Shown here: piece after piece, positions 56,218 through 64,000 of the stretch
Position numbering within the stretch: position 1 is the first letter of the stretch
How the letters are laid out: the number at the start of each line of letters is the position of its first letter
The notes under the pieces: generated by a model
The model's input: the letters and a program-made list of their open reading frames with translations, nothing else
The model's database searches: none
Told to the model about the DNA's origin: nothing
Position numbers and translations under genes: made by a program
Source of the DNA: RHKX01 sp963784885
Lineage (GTDB): Bacteria > Actinomycetota > Thermoleophilia > Solirubrobacterales > 70-9
Assembly (NCBI GenBank): GCA_963784885.1
Contig: CAWATA010000006.1
Coordinates: 248,001-312,000 of the forward strand
Length of the DNA: 64,000 nucleotides
Reading direction: 5' to 3'

Positions 56218-56748
56218 ATGAATCGACTTACGGGCCGCACCGGCTTGTTCGCACTCATATCGCTGGTGGCCGTCGCGTCGCTCGCCGGAGTGGCGCTCGC
56301 ATCGGGCGGCGTCAGCACCGGCGGCGGTGGAGGCACCGGCGGCGACAAGGGCGCCGCGTTCCCGGTTCGCGGGAAGCACACCTACGGCGACGGCCTCGGC
56401 GCCGGCCGCGGCCACCAGGGCCAGGACATCCTCGCCAAGTGCCGCAAGCCGATCGTCGCCGCGAAATCGGGCCGGGTCCGCTACATCGACTACCAGGCGT
56501 CCGGCGCCGGCAACTACGCCGTGATCAAGGGCAAGAAGTTCGACTACGTCTACATGCACATGATTCACAAGCCCTCGGTCAAGGAGGGCGAACGGGTCAA
56601 AGCCGGCGAGAGGATCGGCAGGGTCGGCTCTACCGGTCGCTCCACTGCCTGCCACCTCCACTTCGAGATGTGGCGGAAGCCGGGCTGGTACCGCGGCGGC
56701 CTGCGGGTCAACCCGAAGCCGTTCCTGAAGCGCTGGGACCGCGGCTGA
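56218..56748 (+). CDS. Secreted M23 (LytM-type) peptidoglycan endopeptidase
   Basis: The protein has 176 residues. An N-terminal signal (GLFALISLVAVASLAGVALA) precedes a Gly-rich linker (SGGVSTGGGG). The M23 domain has the zinc motifs RGHQGQDIL (HxxxD) and TACHLHFEMW (HxH), plus the intermediate NYAVIKGKKFDYVYMHM. It cleaves peptide cross-links in peptidoglycan outside the cell. It is under the c-di-AMP riboswitch immediately upstream. Good ribosome site GAAAGAGAGG. It is followed by a strong hairpin at 56780. Confidence 0.93.
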   Translation: MNRLTGRTGLFALISLVAVASLAGVALASGGVSTGGGGGTGGDKGAAFPVRGKHTYGDGLGAGRGHQGQDILAKCRKPIVAAKSGRVRYIDYQASGAGNYAVIKGKKFDYVYMHMIHKPSVKEGERVKAGERIGRVGSTGRSTACHLHFEMWRKPGWYRGGLRVNPKPFLKRWDRG

Positions 56749-56779
56749 GCGACCCGGCCACCGGGCCATGATCTGAACT

Positions 56780-56809
56780 GCCGGCCGGCCCACGCGTGGG
56801 CCGGCCGGC
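56780..56809 (+). terminator. Long perfect inverted repeat, probable terminator
   Basis: A 30-base perfect palindrome of GGCC-rich sequence with an ACGCGT centre is followed by TTTG. It lies 31 bases after the M23 stop, and would end that transcript before the copper operon. Confidence 0.75.
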
Positions 56810-56850
56810 TTTGCGCCGGGACGGTCCGACATCGCGACATATGTTCGTCT

Positions 56851-56867
56851 ATACCCCCCCGGGGTGT
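56851..56867. promoter_or_regulatory. CsoR-type copper operator
   Basis: The pseudo-palindrome ATACCCC-CCC-GGGGTGT matches the TACCCC-Nx-GGGGTA form recognised by the copper-sensing repressor CsoR. It sits 15 bases before the ATG of the small gene leading the copper operon. No csoR gene is in the window. Confidence 0.75.
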
Positions 56868-56881
56868 GCTACGCTGCCCGC

Positions 56882-57112
56882 ATGATCGATACCCCCCGAC
56901 CGTATGAGGAGAGTGGACCGATTCAGGTCGCGAGATCCAGCTTCACGGCTCACCGGTTCGCGATCGTCGCCCCGGACGGAGAGCCGGTGACCGACTACGA
57001 CGTCGAGCACGAGCGGCGGATGCACACGGCCGCGTTCACCGAGATCGTCGGCGGCGCGAGCCCGCCGGCAGGTGAGGTTCACAATGGGAACGGAGCCGAT
57101 CATGCGCACTGA
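56882..57112 (+). CDS. Small hypothetical protein of the copper operon
   Basis: The peptide has 76 residues (MIDTPRPYEESGPIQVARSS onward). No metal-binding CxxC is present. The C-terminal tail is His/Asn-rich (HNGNGADHAH). It includes FAIVAPDGEPVTDYDVEHER, and I recognise no family. It starts directly after a CsoR-type box and overlaps the start of copA by 29 bases, so it is probably co-regulated and co-translated. Possible copper carrier, accessory or regulatory peptide; this is inference. Confidence 0.6.
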   Translation: MIDTPRPYEESGPIQVARSSFTAHRFAIVAPDGEPVTDYDVEHERRMHTAAFTEIVGGASPPAGEVHNGNGADHAH

Positions 57113-59369
57113 CACCGAGCAGCTCGAGCTGAACGTCAAGGGAATGACCTGCGCCTCCTGCGCGAACCGGGTCGAGAGGAAGCTGAACGAGCTCGAAGGG
57201 GTCGAGGCGACCGTCAACTTCGCCACCGAGCGGGCGGCGGTCAGCTTCACGGCCGGCGCCGTCGAGACCGACGAGCTCGTCGGCGCCGTCGAGGCAGCCG
57301 GCTACGAGGCCGCTCTGCCCGACCCGGCCGGCGGCGAGCCGAGCGCCCGGGCGACCGGAGAGGACGAGAAGGACGCCGAGCTGCGCGGACTGCGCACCCG
57401 GCTCTGGGTCGCGGTGGCGCTATCGGTCCCGATCGCCCTGATCGCGATGATCCCGCCGCTTCAGTTCGACTACTGGCAGTGGCTGAGCCTCGTGCTCGCG
57501 ACGCCGGTCGTCTTCTGGTGCGGCTGGCCCTTCCACCTCGCGGCCTGGCGCAACCTCCGCCACGGCGCGGCGACGATGGACACGCTGATCTCGCTCGGCA
57601 CCCTCGCGGCCTGGACCTGGTCGGTCGTGGCGCTGTTCTTCCTCGACGCCGGCGAGCCGGGCATGCGGATGACCTTCACCCTCGTTCCCGAGCCGGGCTC
57701 CGGCTCCTCGGAGGTGTACTTCGAGGTCGCGGCGATCGTGACCACCTTCATCCTCGCCGGCCGCTACTTCGAGGCGAAGGCGAAGCGACGGGCCGGCGCG
57801 GCGCTGGAAGCCCTGCTGGAGCTCGGCGCCAAGGACGTCGCGGTCCTCGGCCCCGACGGCGGCGAGCGCCGGATCCCGAGCGAGCAGCTTGCGGTCGGCG
57901 ACCGGTTCGTGGTCCGCCCCGGCGAGAAGCTGGCGACCGACGGCGTCGTCGAGGAAGGCCGCTCCGCCCTCGATACGTCGCTGCTGACGGGGGAGTCCGT
58001 GCCGGTCGAGGTCGGGCCCGGGGACGAGGTGACCGGGGCGACCGTGAATGCCGGCGGCCGCCTCATCGTCCGCGCCACGCGCGTCGGCTCCGACACGGCC
58101 CTCGCTCAGATCGCGCGCCTCGTCACCGAGGCGCAGACCGGAAAGGCGCCGGTCCAGCGCCTGGCCGATCGCGTCTCGGGCGTGTTCGTCCCGATCGTGA
58201 TCGGGCTGGCCGTCGTGACACTCGGCTTCTGGCTCGGTGCCGGCGAGGGCGCCACATACGCGCTGACGGCCGCCGTCGCGGTGCTGATCGTGGCCTGCCC
58301 CTGCGCGCTCGGGCTGGCGACGCCGACGGCGCTGCTGGTCGGGACCGGCCGCGGCGCCCAGCTCGGCCTGCTGATCAAGGGCCCCGAGGTCCTCGAGTCG
58401 ACGCGGCGGATCGACACGATCGTCCTCGACAAGACCGGGACGGTCACCTCGGGCGAGATGAGCGTTCGCGAGGTCGTCCCCGGCCGGGGGGTCGATCTCG
58501 GCGAGGCGCTGCGCGTCGTCGGATCACTGGAGGGCGCCTCCGAGCATCCGGTCGCCCGCGCGATCGCCGCCGCGGCCGAGCGCGACCACGGCACCCTGCC
58601 GAGACCGGAGGGGTTCGCGAACGTCGAGGGGCTCGGCGTCGAGGGGATCGTCGGCGACCTCTACGTCCTCGCCGGCCGACCGCAGCTGCTGACCGACCGC
58701 GGCCTCGAGCTTCCGGACGACCTCGAGGCGGCGCTCGAGGCGGCGGCGTCCCGCGGCGAGACCGCGATCGCGGCCGGCTGGGACGGCCGGGTCCGCGTCG
58801 TCATCTCCGTCGCCGACACCGTCAAGCCCACCTCGGCCGAGGCGATCGCTCGCCTTCGCGATCTCGGCCTGCGACCGATCCTGCTGACCGGGGACAACGG
58901 CCGGACCGCGGAGGCCGTGGCTGCGGAGGTCGGGATCGAGGAGGTGATCGCCGAGGTCCTGCCGGACGAGAAGGCCGGAGTCGTCGAGCGCCTGCAGGCG
59001 GAGGGCAGGACCGTCGCGATGGTCGGCGATGGCGTCAACGACGCCCCCGCCCTCGCCCGGGCCGACCTCGGCCTCGCGATCGGGACCGGCACCGACGTCG
59101 CGATCGAGGCTTCCGACCTGACGCTGGTGTCAGGTGACCTGCGTGCCGCCGGCGACGCGATCCGGCTCTCGCGGCGGACGCTCGCAACGATCAAGGGGAA
59201 CCTGTTCTGGGCTTTCGCATACAACGTCGCGGCGCTGCCGCTGGCGATGAGCGGCCGCCTCAACCCGCTGATCGCGGCAGCGGCGATGGCGCTCTCGAGC
59301 GTGTTCGTCGTCAGCAACTCCCTGCGCCTGCGCCGGTTCCGGCCGGAGCGCCGGGGTTCAAATACCTGA
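57084..59369 (+). CDS. copA: Copper-exporting P1B-type ATPase
   Basis: About 761 residues from ATG 57084, chosen because GTGAGG lies 7 bases upstream. One N-terminal HMA domain with GMTCASCANRVERKL. Transmembrane CPC in VACPCALGLATPTALL, phosphorylation site DKTGT, HP motif in SEHPVARAIAAA, and hinge GDGVNDAPALARADLG. C-terminal helix with NVAALPLAMSGRLNPLIAAA includes the usual N...Y/M/S residues of the Cu+ class. It pumps copper out of the cytoplasm and is under the CsoR-type operator with the small gene before it. Confidence 0.95.
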   Translation: MGTEPIMRTDTEQLELNVKGMTCASCANRVERKLNELEGVEATVNFATERAAVSFTAGAVETDELVGAVEAAGYEAALPDPAGGEPSARATGEDEKDAELRGLRTRLWVAVALSVPIALIAMIPPLQFDYWQWLSLVLATPVVFWCGWPFHLAAWRNLRHGAATMDTLISLGTLAAWTWSVVALFFLDAGEPGMRMTFTLVPEPGSGSSEVYFEVAAIVTTFILAGRYFEAKAKRRAGAALEALLELGAKDVAVLGPDGGERRIPSEQLAVGDRFVVRPGEKLATDGVVEEGRSALDTSLLTGESVPVEVGPGDEVTGATVNAGGRLIVRATRVGSDTALAQIARLVTEAQTGKAPVQRLADRVSGVFVPIVIGLAVVTLGFWLGAGEGATYALTAAVAVLIVACPCALGLATPTALLVGTGRGAQLGLLIKGPEVLESTRRIDTIVLDKTGTVTSGEMSVREVVPGRGVDLGEALRVVGSLEGASEHPVARAIAAAAERDHGTLPRPEGFANVEGLGVEGIVGDLYVLAGRPQLLTDRGLELPDDLEAALEAAASRGETAIAAGWDGRVRVVISVADTVKPTSAEAIARLRDLGLRPILLTGDNGRTAEAVAAEVGIEEVIAEVLPDEKAGVVERLQAEGRTVAMVGDGVNDAPALARADLGLAIGTGTDVAIEASDLTLVSGDLRAAGDAIRLSRRTLATIKGNLFWAFAYNVAALPLAMSGRLNPLIAAAAMALSSVFVVSNSLRLRRFRPERRGSNT

Positions 59370-59431
59370 AACCGGGTCCGGATTCGGGTATTGGCTAGTC
59401 TCTGAAACACCCGCGAATCGAAGGAGCAAGG

Positions 59432-60097
59432 ATGAGTTTGACAATCGGCGATACCGCCCCCGACTTCCAGGCAGAGACGACAGAGGGCCCGATCAGCTTC
59501 CACGACTGGATCGGCGACTCCTGGGCCGTCCTGTTCTCGCACCCGAAGGACTTCACCCCGGTCTGCACGACCGAGCTCGGCTACATGGCCTCGATCAAGC
59601 CGTCGTTCGACGAGCGCGGCGTCAAGATCGTCGGCCTCTCGGTCGACCCCCTCGGCAATCACGAGGAGTGGGCCAAGGACATCGAGCGGACGCAGGGCAC
59701 CGCGCCCAACTACCCGATCATCGCCGACCCGGAGTTCAAGGTCGCCAAGGCGTACAACATGCTCCCGGCCGACGTCGCCGGCGATCCGACCGAGCGCACC
59801 CCGGCCGACAACCAGACCGTCCGCAACGTGTTCGTGATCGGCCCGGACAAGAAGATCAAGCTGATCCTCGTCTACCCGATGACGGCCGGCCGGAACTTCG
59901 ACGAGGTCCTCCGCGTCATCGACTCGCTGCAGCTGACCGCGAACCACAAGGTCGCGACGCCCGCCCAGTGGCAGCCCGGCGACGATGTGATCATCGCCGG
60001 CTCGGTCTCCGACGACGAGGCCCGCGAGACCTACCCGGACGGCTGGGAGTCCCCCGCTCCCTACATCCGGATCGTGCCGCAGCCGAACGGGTCCTGA
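59432..60097 (+). CDS. 1-Cys peroxiredoxin (Prx6/AhpE-like)
   Basis: The protein has 221 residues. The active-site motif is FTPVCTTELGYMA with peroxidatic Cys. The C-terminal region (LQLTANHKVATPAQWQPGDD) is that of the Prx6 class. RNVFVIGPDKKIKLILVYP is also typical. It reduces hydrogen and alkyl peroxides. Good ribosome site GAAGGAGCAAGG. A terminator hairpin follows. It sits next to copA, and a link to metal-induced oxidative stress is only inference. Confidence 0.95.
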   Translation: MSLTIGDTAPDFQAETTEGPISFHDWIGDSWAVLFSHPKDFTPVCTTELGYMASIKPSFDERGVKIVGLSVDPLGNHEEWAKDIERTQGTAPNYPIIADPEFKVAKAYNMLPADVAGDPTERTPADNQTVRNVFVIGPDKKIKLILVYPMTAGRNFDEVLRVIDSLQLTANHKVATPAQWQPGDDVIIAGSVSDDEARETYPDGWESPAPYIRIVPQPNGS

Positions 60098-60116
60098 GCG
60101 CAGGGAGTCGACGATC

Positions 60117-60147
60117 GCGGGCGGCGACGGAATCGCCGCCGCGGTTT
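60117..60147 (+). terminator. Terminator-like hairpin after peroxiredoxin gene
   Basis: GGCGGCGA (60120-60127) and TCGCCGCC (60133-60140) form a stem with a 5-base loop, followed by GCGGTTT. Confidence 0.55.
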
Positions 60148-60173
60148 AGACGCCCTGGGCCGAGGTACGGTTT

Positions 60174-60204
60174 CCATCACCGGCCCTGAGCGGGCCGGTG
60201 ATGG
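60174..60204. promoter_or_regulatory. Perfect 13-bp inverted repeat over sulfatase start
   Basis: CCATCACCGGCCC (60174-60186) and GGGCCGGTGATGG (60192-60204) with loop TGAGC. It spans the GTG (60198) and ATG (60201) candidate starts of the sulfatase. Could be an operator or an mRNA hairpin hiding the start. No T-tract follows. Confidence 0.5.
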
Positions 60205-61799
60205 CAGCGATGGAGACCCGGAACCGAATCAGGACGCCCGCGATCGCCGCGCTCGCGGCCGCAGCGATCGTCATCGCCGCCGCCGGACGCGACGCGGCGG
60301 CGGCCCCGGACCCGCCGTCCCGTCCCAACGTCGTCGTGGTCGTGACCGACGACCAGGACTCCTCCAGCTTCACGCCGGAGCTGATGCCGCACACGTTCCG
60401 GCTGCTCCGTGACGGCGGGACGGAGCTCACCGGCTTCACGATCGCAACGCCGCTCTGCTGTCCGTCACGAGCGGCGCAGCTGACGGGCCAGTACGGGCAC
60501 AACAACGGGGTCCTGTCGAACGGGCCCGGCTACCAGGCGCTGCGCAACCCCCGGAACGTCCTGCCGACGTGGCTGCGGCGGGCCGGCTACCGGACCGCGC
60601 ACGTCGGGCGGTTCCTCAACGGCTACAAGGTCGGCGACCGCCGCCGCACGGCTCCGGCGCCGGGGTGGGATCGCTGGATCGGTCTGATGAGCCTGCACTA
60701 TCGCGACTACGACCTCTCGATCGACGGCCGCCGGATCTCGGTGCGCGGGGATGGGCCCGGCGCATACGTGACCCGCAACCTCCACCGGCGAACCAACGCC
60801 CTGCTCAGGGATCTCGCGGACGGCGACGAGCCCTTCTACCTCCAGGTCGACGAGCTCGCGCCCCACAGCGACCATCTCGCGCGGGGCGTCTGCACGCGCA
60901 GTGCCCTGCCCGGACCGCGCGCCTTCGCCGGCGTTGGCGGCGTGCCCGGCATCCGGCTGCCCGCCAACCCGGCCCGTGAGCACAGCGTCGCCGACAAGCC
61001 CGCCTACATCCGCCGACTGCCGCGGATCGACGCCCGCCAGCGTGACGCGATCCAGCGGCGGATGCGCTGTCGCGCCGCGGCCGTCCGGGAGGCCGACCGC
61101 GGAATCGGACAGATGACGTCGATCCTCGGCCGCCGGGGCGAGCTCGACGGCACCGTCTTCGTCTTCTACTCCGACAACGGCTTCTTCGACGGACAGCACC
61201 GGATCGTCAAGTCGAAGGGACTGCCCTACGAGCCCTCGATCCGGGTGCCGGCGATGATCCGCGTGCCGGAGGGCCTGCTGGGCGCCGCCGCCCCACGCAG
61301 GCTCGCGCTGCCGACCTCGAACATCGATGTCGCTCCGACGATCCTCGACCTGACCGGGGCCGAGCCCTGCGCCCGCCCCGGCGACTGCCGCCGGCCCGAT
61401 GGGCGCTCGATCGTCGGCGGTCTGAGCGGAGAGGCGCCGTGGTCGGCAGACCGGCCGATCCTGCTCGAGGTCGACCAGCGGGGCAAGATCGCCGGCGGGA
61501 CGCTCGCGTGCAGATACACCGGCGTCCGCACCGCCGATCAGCTCTTCGTCGATTACGACAGCATCGTCCGCCGCTCGCGCGCCTCATGCCGGGCGTCGCG
61601 GGAGTCCGAGCACTACCGGCTCGATCGCGATCCGCGCGAGAATCACAATCTCTGGCCGCCCGGCAAGCGCGCCGACCGAACCGAGCAGGCGCGACTCCGG
61701 GCGCTGACGCAGCGGCTCGCCGGCTGCTCCGGCAGCGTCGCCGAGCCGGCGACGTGGTCGGCGGCCCTCGGCGGCCCGCCGGAGCACCCCTGCGAATAG
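60198..61799 (+). CDS. Secreted sulfatase (alkaline-phosphatase superfamily)
   Basis: About 533 residues. An N-terminal signal (AIAALAAAAIVIAAAG) precedes NVVVVVTDDQDSSSF, the metal-binding start. The formylglycine signature is CCPSRAAQLTGQYGHNNGV (CxPSR with the catalytic Cys). FVFYSDNGFFDGQHRIVKSK and PYEPSIRVPAMIRVP follow, and the C-terminal domain ends ENHNLWPPGK. It resembles N-acetylglucosamine-6-sulfatase-type enzymes. Substrate unknown. Needs formylglycine-generating enzyme, not in this window. Start uncertain: GTG 60198, ATG 60201 or ATG 60210; no ribosome site is seen. Confidence 0.93.
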   Translation: MMAAMETRNRIRTPAIAALAAAAIVIAAAGRDAAAAPDPPSRPNVVVVVTDDQDSSSFTPELMPHTFRLLRDGGTELTGFTIATPLCCPSRAAQLTGQYGHNNGVLSNGPGYQALRNPRNVLPTWLRRAGYRTAHVGRFLNGYKVGDRRRTAPAPGWDRWIGLMSLHYRDYDLSIDGRRISVRGDGPGAYVTRNLHRRTNALLRDLADGDEPFYLQVDELAPHSDHLARGVCTRSALPGPRAFAGVGGVPGIRLPANPAREHSVADKPAYIRRLPRIDARQRDAIQRRMRCRAAAVREADRGIGQMTSILGRRGELDGTVFVFYSDNGFFDGQHRIVKSKGLPYEPSIRVPAMIRVPEGLLGAAAPRRLALPTSNIDVAPTILDLTGAEPCARPGDCRRPDGRSIVGGLSGEAPWSADRPILLEVDQRGKIAGGTLACRYTGVRTADQLFVDYDSIVRRSRASCRASRESEHYRLDRDPRENHNLWPPGKRADRTEQARLRALTQRLAGCSGSVAEPATWSAALGGPPEHPCE

Positions 61800-61845
61800 T
61801 CGCCCGTCGGCTTGTCCGGCGGCTCGATCGGGTAGAAGTTGGGCC

Positions 61846-62493
61846 ATGCGGGTGGTGATCGCGGGAGGACACGGAAAGATCGCGCTGGAGCTGACGCGAC
61901 TGCTCGACGAGCGCGGCGATCAGGTCCGCTCGTTGATCCGCAATCCCGATCACGCGGAGGCGGTCCGCGACGCGGGCGCCCTCGAGGCGATCGTCTGCGA
62001 CCTCGAGAAATCCGACGACGATCGCGTCGCCGAGGCAGTCGGCGAAGCGGACGTGATCGTCTTCGCCGCCGGCGCCGGGCCGAACAGCGGGCCGGAGCGC
62101 AAGGAGACGATGGACTACGGAGGCGTGGTCAAGCTGCTCACGGCCGCCGAGCACAACGAGATCCCGCGTTTCGCGGTGATCAGCTCGATGGGCGCCGACG
62201 CCGACCACGAGGGCGAGGAGACCTTCGACGTCTATCTGCGCGCCAAGGGCCGTGCCGACGACGCCGTCCGGGCGAGCGGCCTCGACTATCTGATCGTCAA
62301 GCCGGGCGGGCTGACCGACGACCCGCCGGCGGGAACGGTGAAGGCGGGCAAGTCGGTCGAGCGCGGACGGATCCCCCGGGCCGACGTCGCCGCCGTGATC
62401 GCGACGCTGCTCCGGGACGGGACCCCGGCGCGGACGATCGAGGTCGTAGCCGGCAGGACGCCCATCGAGGGGCTGGCGAAGAAGCTGGACTAG
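61846..62493 (+). CDS. NAD(P)-binding (atypical SDR, YwnB-like) protein
   Basis: The protein has 215 residues. Rossmann motif VIAGGHGKIALELTRLL; DVIVFAAGAGPNSG; FAVISSMGA; and DYLIVKPGGLTDDPPAGTV. The fold is that of NmrA-like or YwnB-like nucleotide-binding proteins. There is no YxxxK catalytic pair in the usual place, so a redox role is uncertain. It is convergent with heme A synthase, with a 4-base overlap. Confidence 0.88.
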   Translation: MRVVIAGGHGKIALELTRLLDERGDQVRSLIRNPDHAEAVRDAGALEAIVCDLEKSDDDRVAEAVGEADVIVFAAGAGPNSGPERKETMDYGGVVKLLTAAEHNEIPRFAVISSMGADADHEGEETFDVYLRAKGRADDAVRASGLDYLIVKPGGLTDDPPAGTVKAGKSVERGRIPRADVAAVIATLLRDGTPARTIEVVAGRTPIEGLAKKLD

Positions 62494-63488
62494 GCCGAGC
62501 TTCCGAGCGGCTCGCGGCCGTCGGGCTGATCGGCGGTGGCCTGGGCCTGGACGTGCTCAGGCCGCGGCTCGAGGCGGCCGGCCGCAGCGACGGTCCAGAG
62601 CGTCGCCAGCCAGGTCCCCGTCGCGACGGCGATGTGGACCCAGACGAGCAGCGCCGGCAGCTCGAGCGCCCACTGGATGCCGCCGATCACGGCCTGAAGC
62701 GCGATCAGCCCGATCATCACCGTGAGCGGCCGGAGCGCGCGCCGGTCGCCACCGCGGCGGGCGAGCAGGAACCAGACGGCGACGGCGGATATGCCGAAGA
62801 TCGCAGCCATGATCGAGTGCCGCTCGACGACCCACTGGAGAGTGTCGGTCCCCTTGAAGTCGAACCGCTTCACGAGCTCGCCGTTGTGATCGCCGGGATG
62901 GGGTCCCGAGGCGGTGCTGATCGTGCCCGCGAGGATCGTCAGCTGCCCGATCGGGATCAGCGCGCGGACCGACCAGACCCCGAGACGGTCGCTCGAGCGC
63001 CGGCGCTCGTCGGGCTCGTACCGCGAACACCACATCAACGCGAACGCGGCGTCGAGCAGCGCCATCGAGAGGATGAAGTGGAACATCACGAGGCCGGGCG
63101 CGAGGTGGTACTTGACGACCAACGCGCCGAGCGCAGCCTGCGCGATCACTCCGAGCGGCAGCAGCGCGCCGAACAGGGCCAGGTGCCAGCGGTAGGGCCT
63201 GCGGAAGAAGGCGAGAACGCAGGCGGCGATGACCATGATCCCGACGAAGCCGGTGAACAGGCGGTTCCCGTACTCGATCACTGCGTTGAGGTCGGCGGGC
63301 GGGACCGTGCCGCCGTAGCACTTCGGCCAGTCCGGGCAGCCGAGCCCGGAGGCGGTCAAGCGCACCGCGGCGCCGGTCAGCACGATCGCGGCGAGCGAAG
63401 CGAGCGCGACCGAGGCGACCACGAAGTACGCGCGGCGCGAGATCGTGAACCCCCTGATTGCCTGCAGGCGAGTCATGCGGCTCGCCAC
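62490..63488 (-). CDS. ctaA: Heme A synthase
   Basis: The frame has 332 residues. The likely start is ATG 63476 (MTRLQAIRGFTISRRAYFVV). Eight hydrophobic helices. TGAAVRLTASGLGCPDWPKC is the conserved N-terminal loop with its cysteine pair. VIEYGNRLFTGFVG (EYGNR, the actinobacterial form), KYHLAPGLVMFHFILS, WVVERHS and VWVHIAVATGTW supply the heme-ligating residues. It oxidises heme O to heme A for cytochrome aa3. Confidence 0.93.
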   Translation of the reverse strand: MASRMTRLQAIRGFTISRRAYFVVASVALASLAAIVLTGAAVRLTASGLGCPDWPKCYGGTVPPADLNAVIEYGNRLFTGFVGIMVIAACVLAFFRRPYRWHLALFGALLPLGVIAQAALGALVVKYHLAPGLVMFHFILSMALLDAAFALMWCSRYEPDERRRSSDRLGVWSVRALIPIGQLTILAGTISTASGPHPGDHNGELVKRFDFKGTDTLQWVVERHSIMAAIFGISAVAVWFLLARRGGDRRALRPLTVMIGLIALQAVIGGIQWALELPALLVWVHIAVATGTWLATLWTVAAAGRLEPRPEHVQAQATADQPDGREPLGSSA

Positions 63489-63641
63489 GGTACCGAGCCG
63501 TGCCTGCGGGCCGCTTCCGGCGGAAGCCCGTGCGGTCCCCGGCCCGGGGTCATGGGACCGCGGTAGTGGCGCTCACCGCAGCCGCCTTCGGTATTGCAAG
63601 GTTTATGTGAGCAAGACTTCATCCAGGGAGGGGATCATGTA

Positions 63642-63784
63642 GCCTGCGCGAACCTTGCAATTGGTAATGCCGAGTCCCGCCCACTGAAGAGGCGGGAGCG
63701 GGGGAACCATGAGTTGGGGCGAGTCCACCGATAAGTGGAGGCGCAAGCTCCTTTAGCGCTAGCCCGTCAGCTAACCCCGTAGGC
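63642..63784 (+). promoter_or_regulatory. Cyclic di-AMP riboswitch (ydaO/yuaA family), second copy
   Basis: Blocks in order are GCGAACC, GCCGAGTC, GGGAGCGGGGGAACC, GGGGCGAGTCC, CTCCTTTAGCG and AGCCCGTCAGCTAACC. P1 is GCCTGCG (63642-63648) with CGTAGGC (63778-63784). It precedes a secreted-protein gene by 17 bases. The 150 bases ahead of it (63489-63641) show no other gene. Confidence 0.95.
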
Positions 63785-63801
63785 CGAAGAAGGAGTCCTA
63801 C

Positions 63802-64000
63802 GTGCGCAAAAACCTCAGTTTTCCGCGGATAGCAGTACTGGCTGTCCTCGCTGCCCTCGCCTTGCTCATCCCGGCCACCGCCCAGGCCGGCGGTGGCCTC
63901 TCCACCACCAGCAGCGCGACGGTTCCCGGCTCGAAGGCCAAGCTCGTCGGCGGCAAGGCGGTCGCCCCGGCCGACGCCCCGAAGCGCGTTCAGAAGGTCA
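63802..64000 (+). CDS. Secreted protein under c-di-AMP riboswitch, cut by window end
   Basis: Sixty-six codons are visible from GTG 63802, with ribosome site GAAGGAG. RKNLSFPRIAVLAVLAALAL begins a signal peptide, cleaved after ATAQA before GGGLSTTSSATVPG. Then a basic linker (SKAKLVGGKAVAPADAPKRV). The catalytic domain is beyond the window. By analogy with other riboswitch-controlled genes it is probably a peptidoglycan hydrolase; that is inference. Confidence 0.75.
   Translation, partial: MRKNLSFPRIAVLAVLAALALLIPATAQAGGGLSTTSSATVPGSKAKLVGGKAVAPADAPKRVQKV

Overview
The window is high-GC (roughly 70 %) actinobacterial DNA. It most resembles the deep-branching class Thermoleophilia (Solirubrobacter/Patulibacter/Gaiella-like). 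This rests on gene content and style only: class II ribonucleotide reductase NrdJ, DUF2252, actinobacterial heme A synthase, GluQ, two c-di-AMP riboswitches, and very G/C-biased third codon positions. No 16S rRNA is present. The genus is therefore an inference.

Layout. (1) 1-7.8 kb: a duplicated module. Two DUF998-like membrane proteins each face a large MalT-type STAND/LuxR regulator, and one copy also carries a membrane-anchored beta-propeller protein. (2) 7.9-19.4 kb: accessory metabolism and ion transport. It holds a CMD-family protein, a haloalkane-dehalogenase-like hydrolase, a K+ channel / ClC / atypical channel cluster, DUF2252, an acyl-CoA desaturase facing a PucR regulator, a conserved hypothetical gene, and a MacB-like ABC exporter. 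(3) 19.7-39.2 kb: a probable genomic island. An intact tRNA-Thr(CGT) lies at 39.15-39.22 kb, and two same-orientation partial or degenerate tRNA-Thr copies lie at 19.67 and 21.35 kb. Between them are an RTX protein and an exopolysaccharide locus: O-antigen ligases, an ECF sigma factor, GDP-fucose synthesis (Gmd/Fcl), a Wzz-Wzy fusion, glycosyltransferases, a sulfotransferase, a flippase, a Wzc-type tyrosine kinase and an initiating glycosylphosphotransferase. Most island genes from 21.6 to 36.9 kb are frameshifted while their motifs remain intact. (4) 39.3-50.3 kb: core genes on the minus strand (topA-tmk-holB, then a histidine kinase-response regulator-gluQ run), a siroheme-synthesis dehydrogenase, an AbiEi/DUF559 protein, a GNAT enzyme and hemolysin III. 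(5) 50.5-64 kb: nrdJ, an alkylsulfatase, an M23 peptidase under a c-di-AMP riboswitch, a CsoR-box copper operon (small ORF plus CopA), 1-Cys peroxiredoxin, a secreted sulfatase, an NAD(P)-binding protein and heme A synthase. A second c-di-AMP riboswitch precedes a secreted protein cut by the window end.

How parts fit together. The island looks built to make and export a fucose-containing, possibly sulfated surface polysaccharide. The minus-strand half supplies initiation, glycosyl transfer, flipping and phosphoregulation. The plus-strand half supplies nucleotide sugars and polymerisation. Two riboswitches link c-di-AMP, the cell-wall and osmotic second messenger, to secreted envelope proteins. 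The ion-channel cluster may belong to the same osmotic physiology, but that link is inference. The points most worth a second look are the tRNA-Thr-flanked island with its cluster of frameshifts, the duplicated regulator modules with a shared palindrome, the Wzz-Wzy fusion, the archaeal-type topoisomerase I, the filter-less channel beside ClC, and the small unknown gene in the copper operon.
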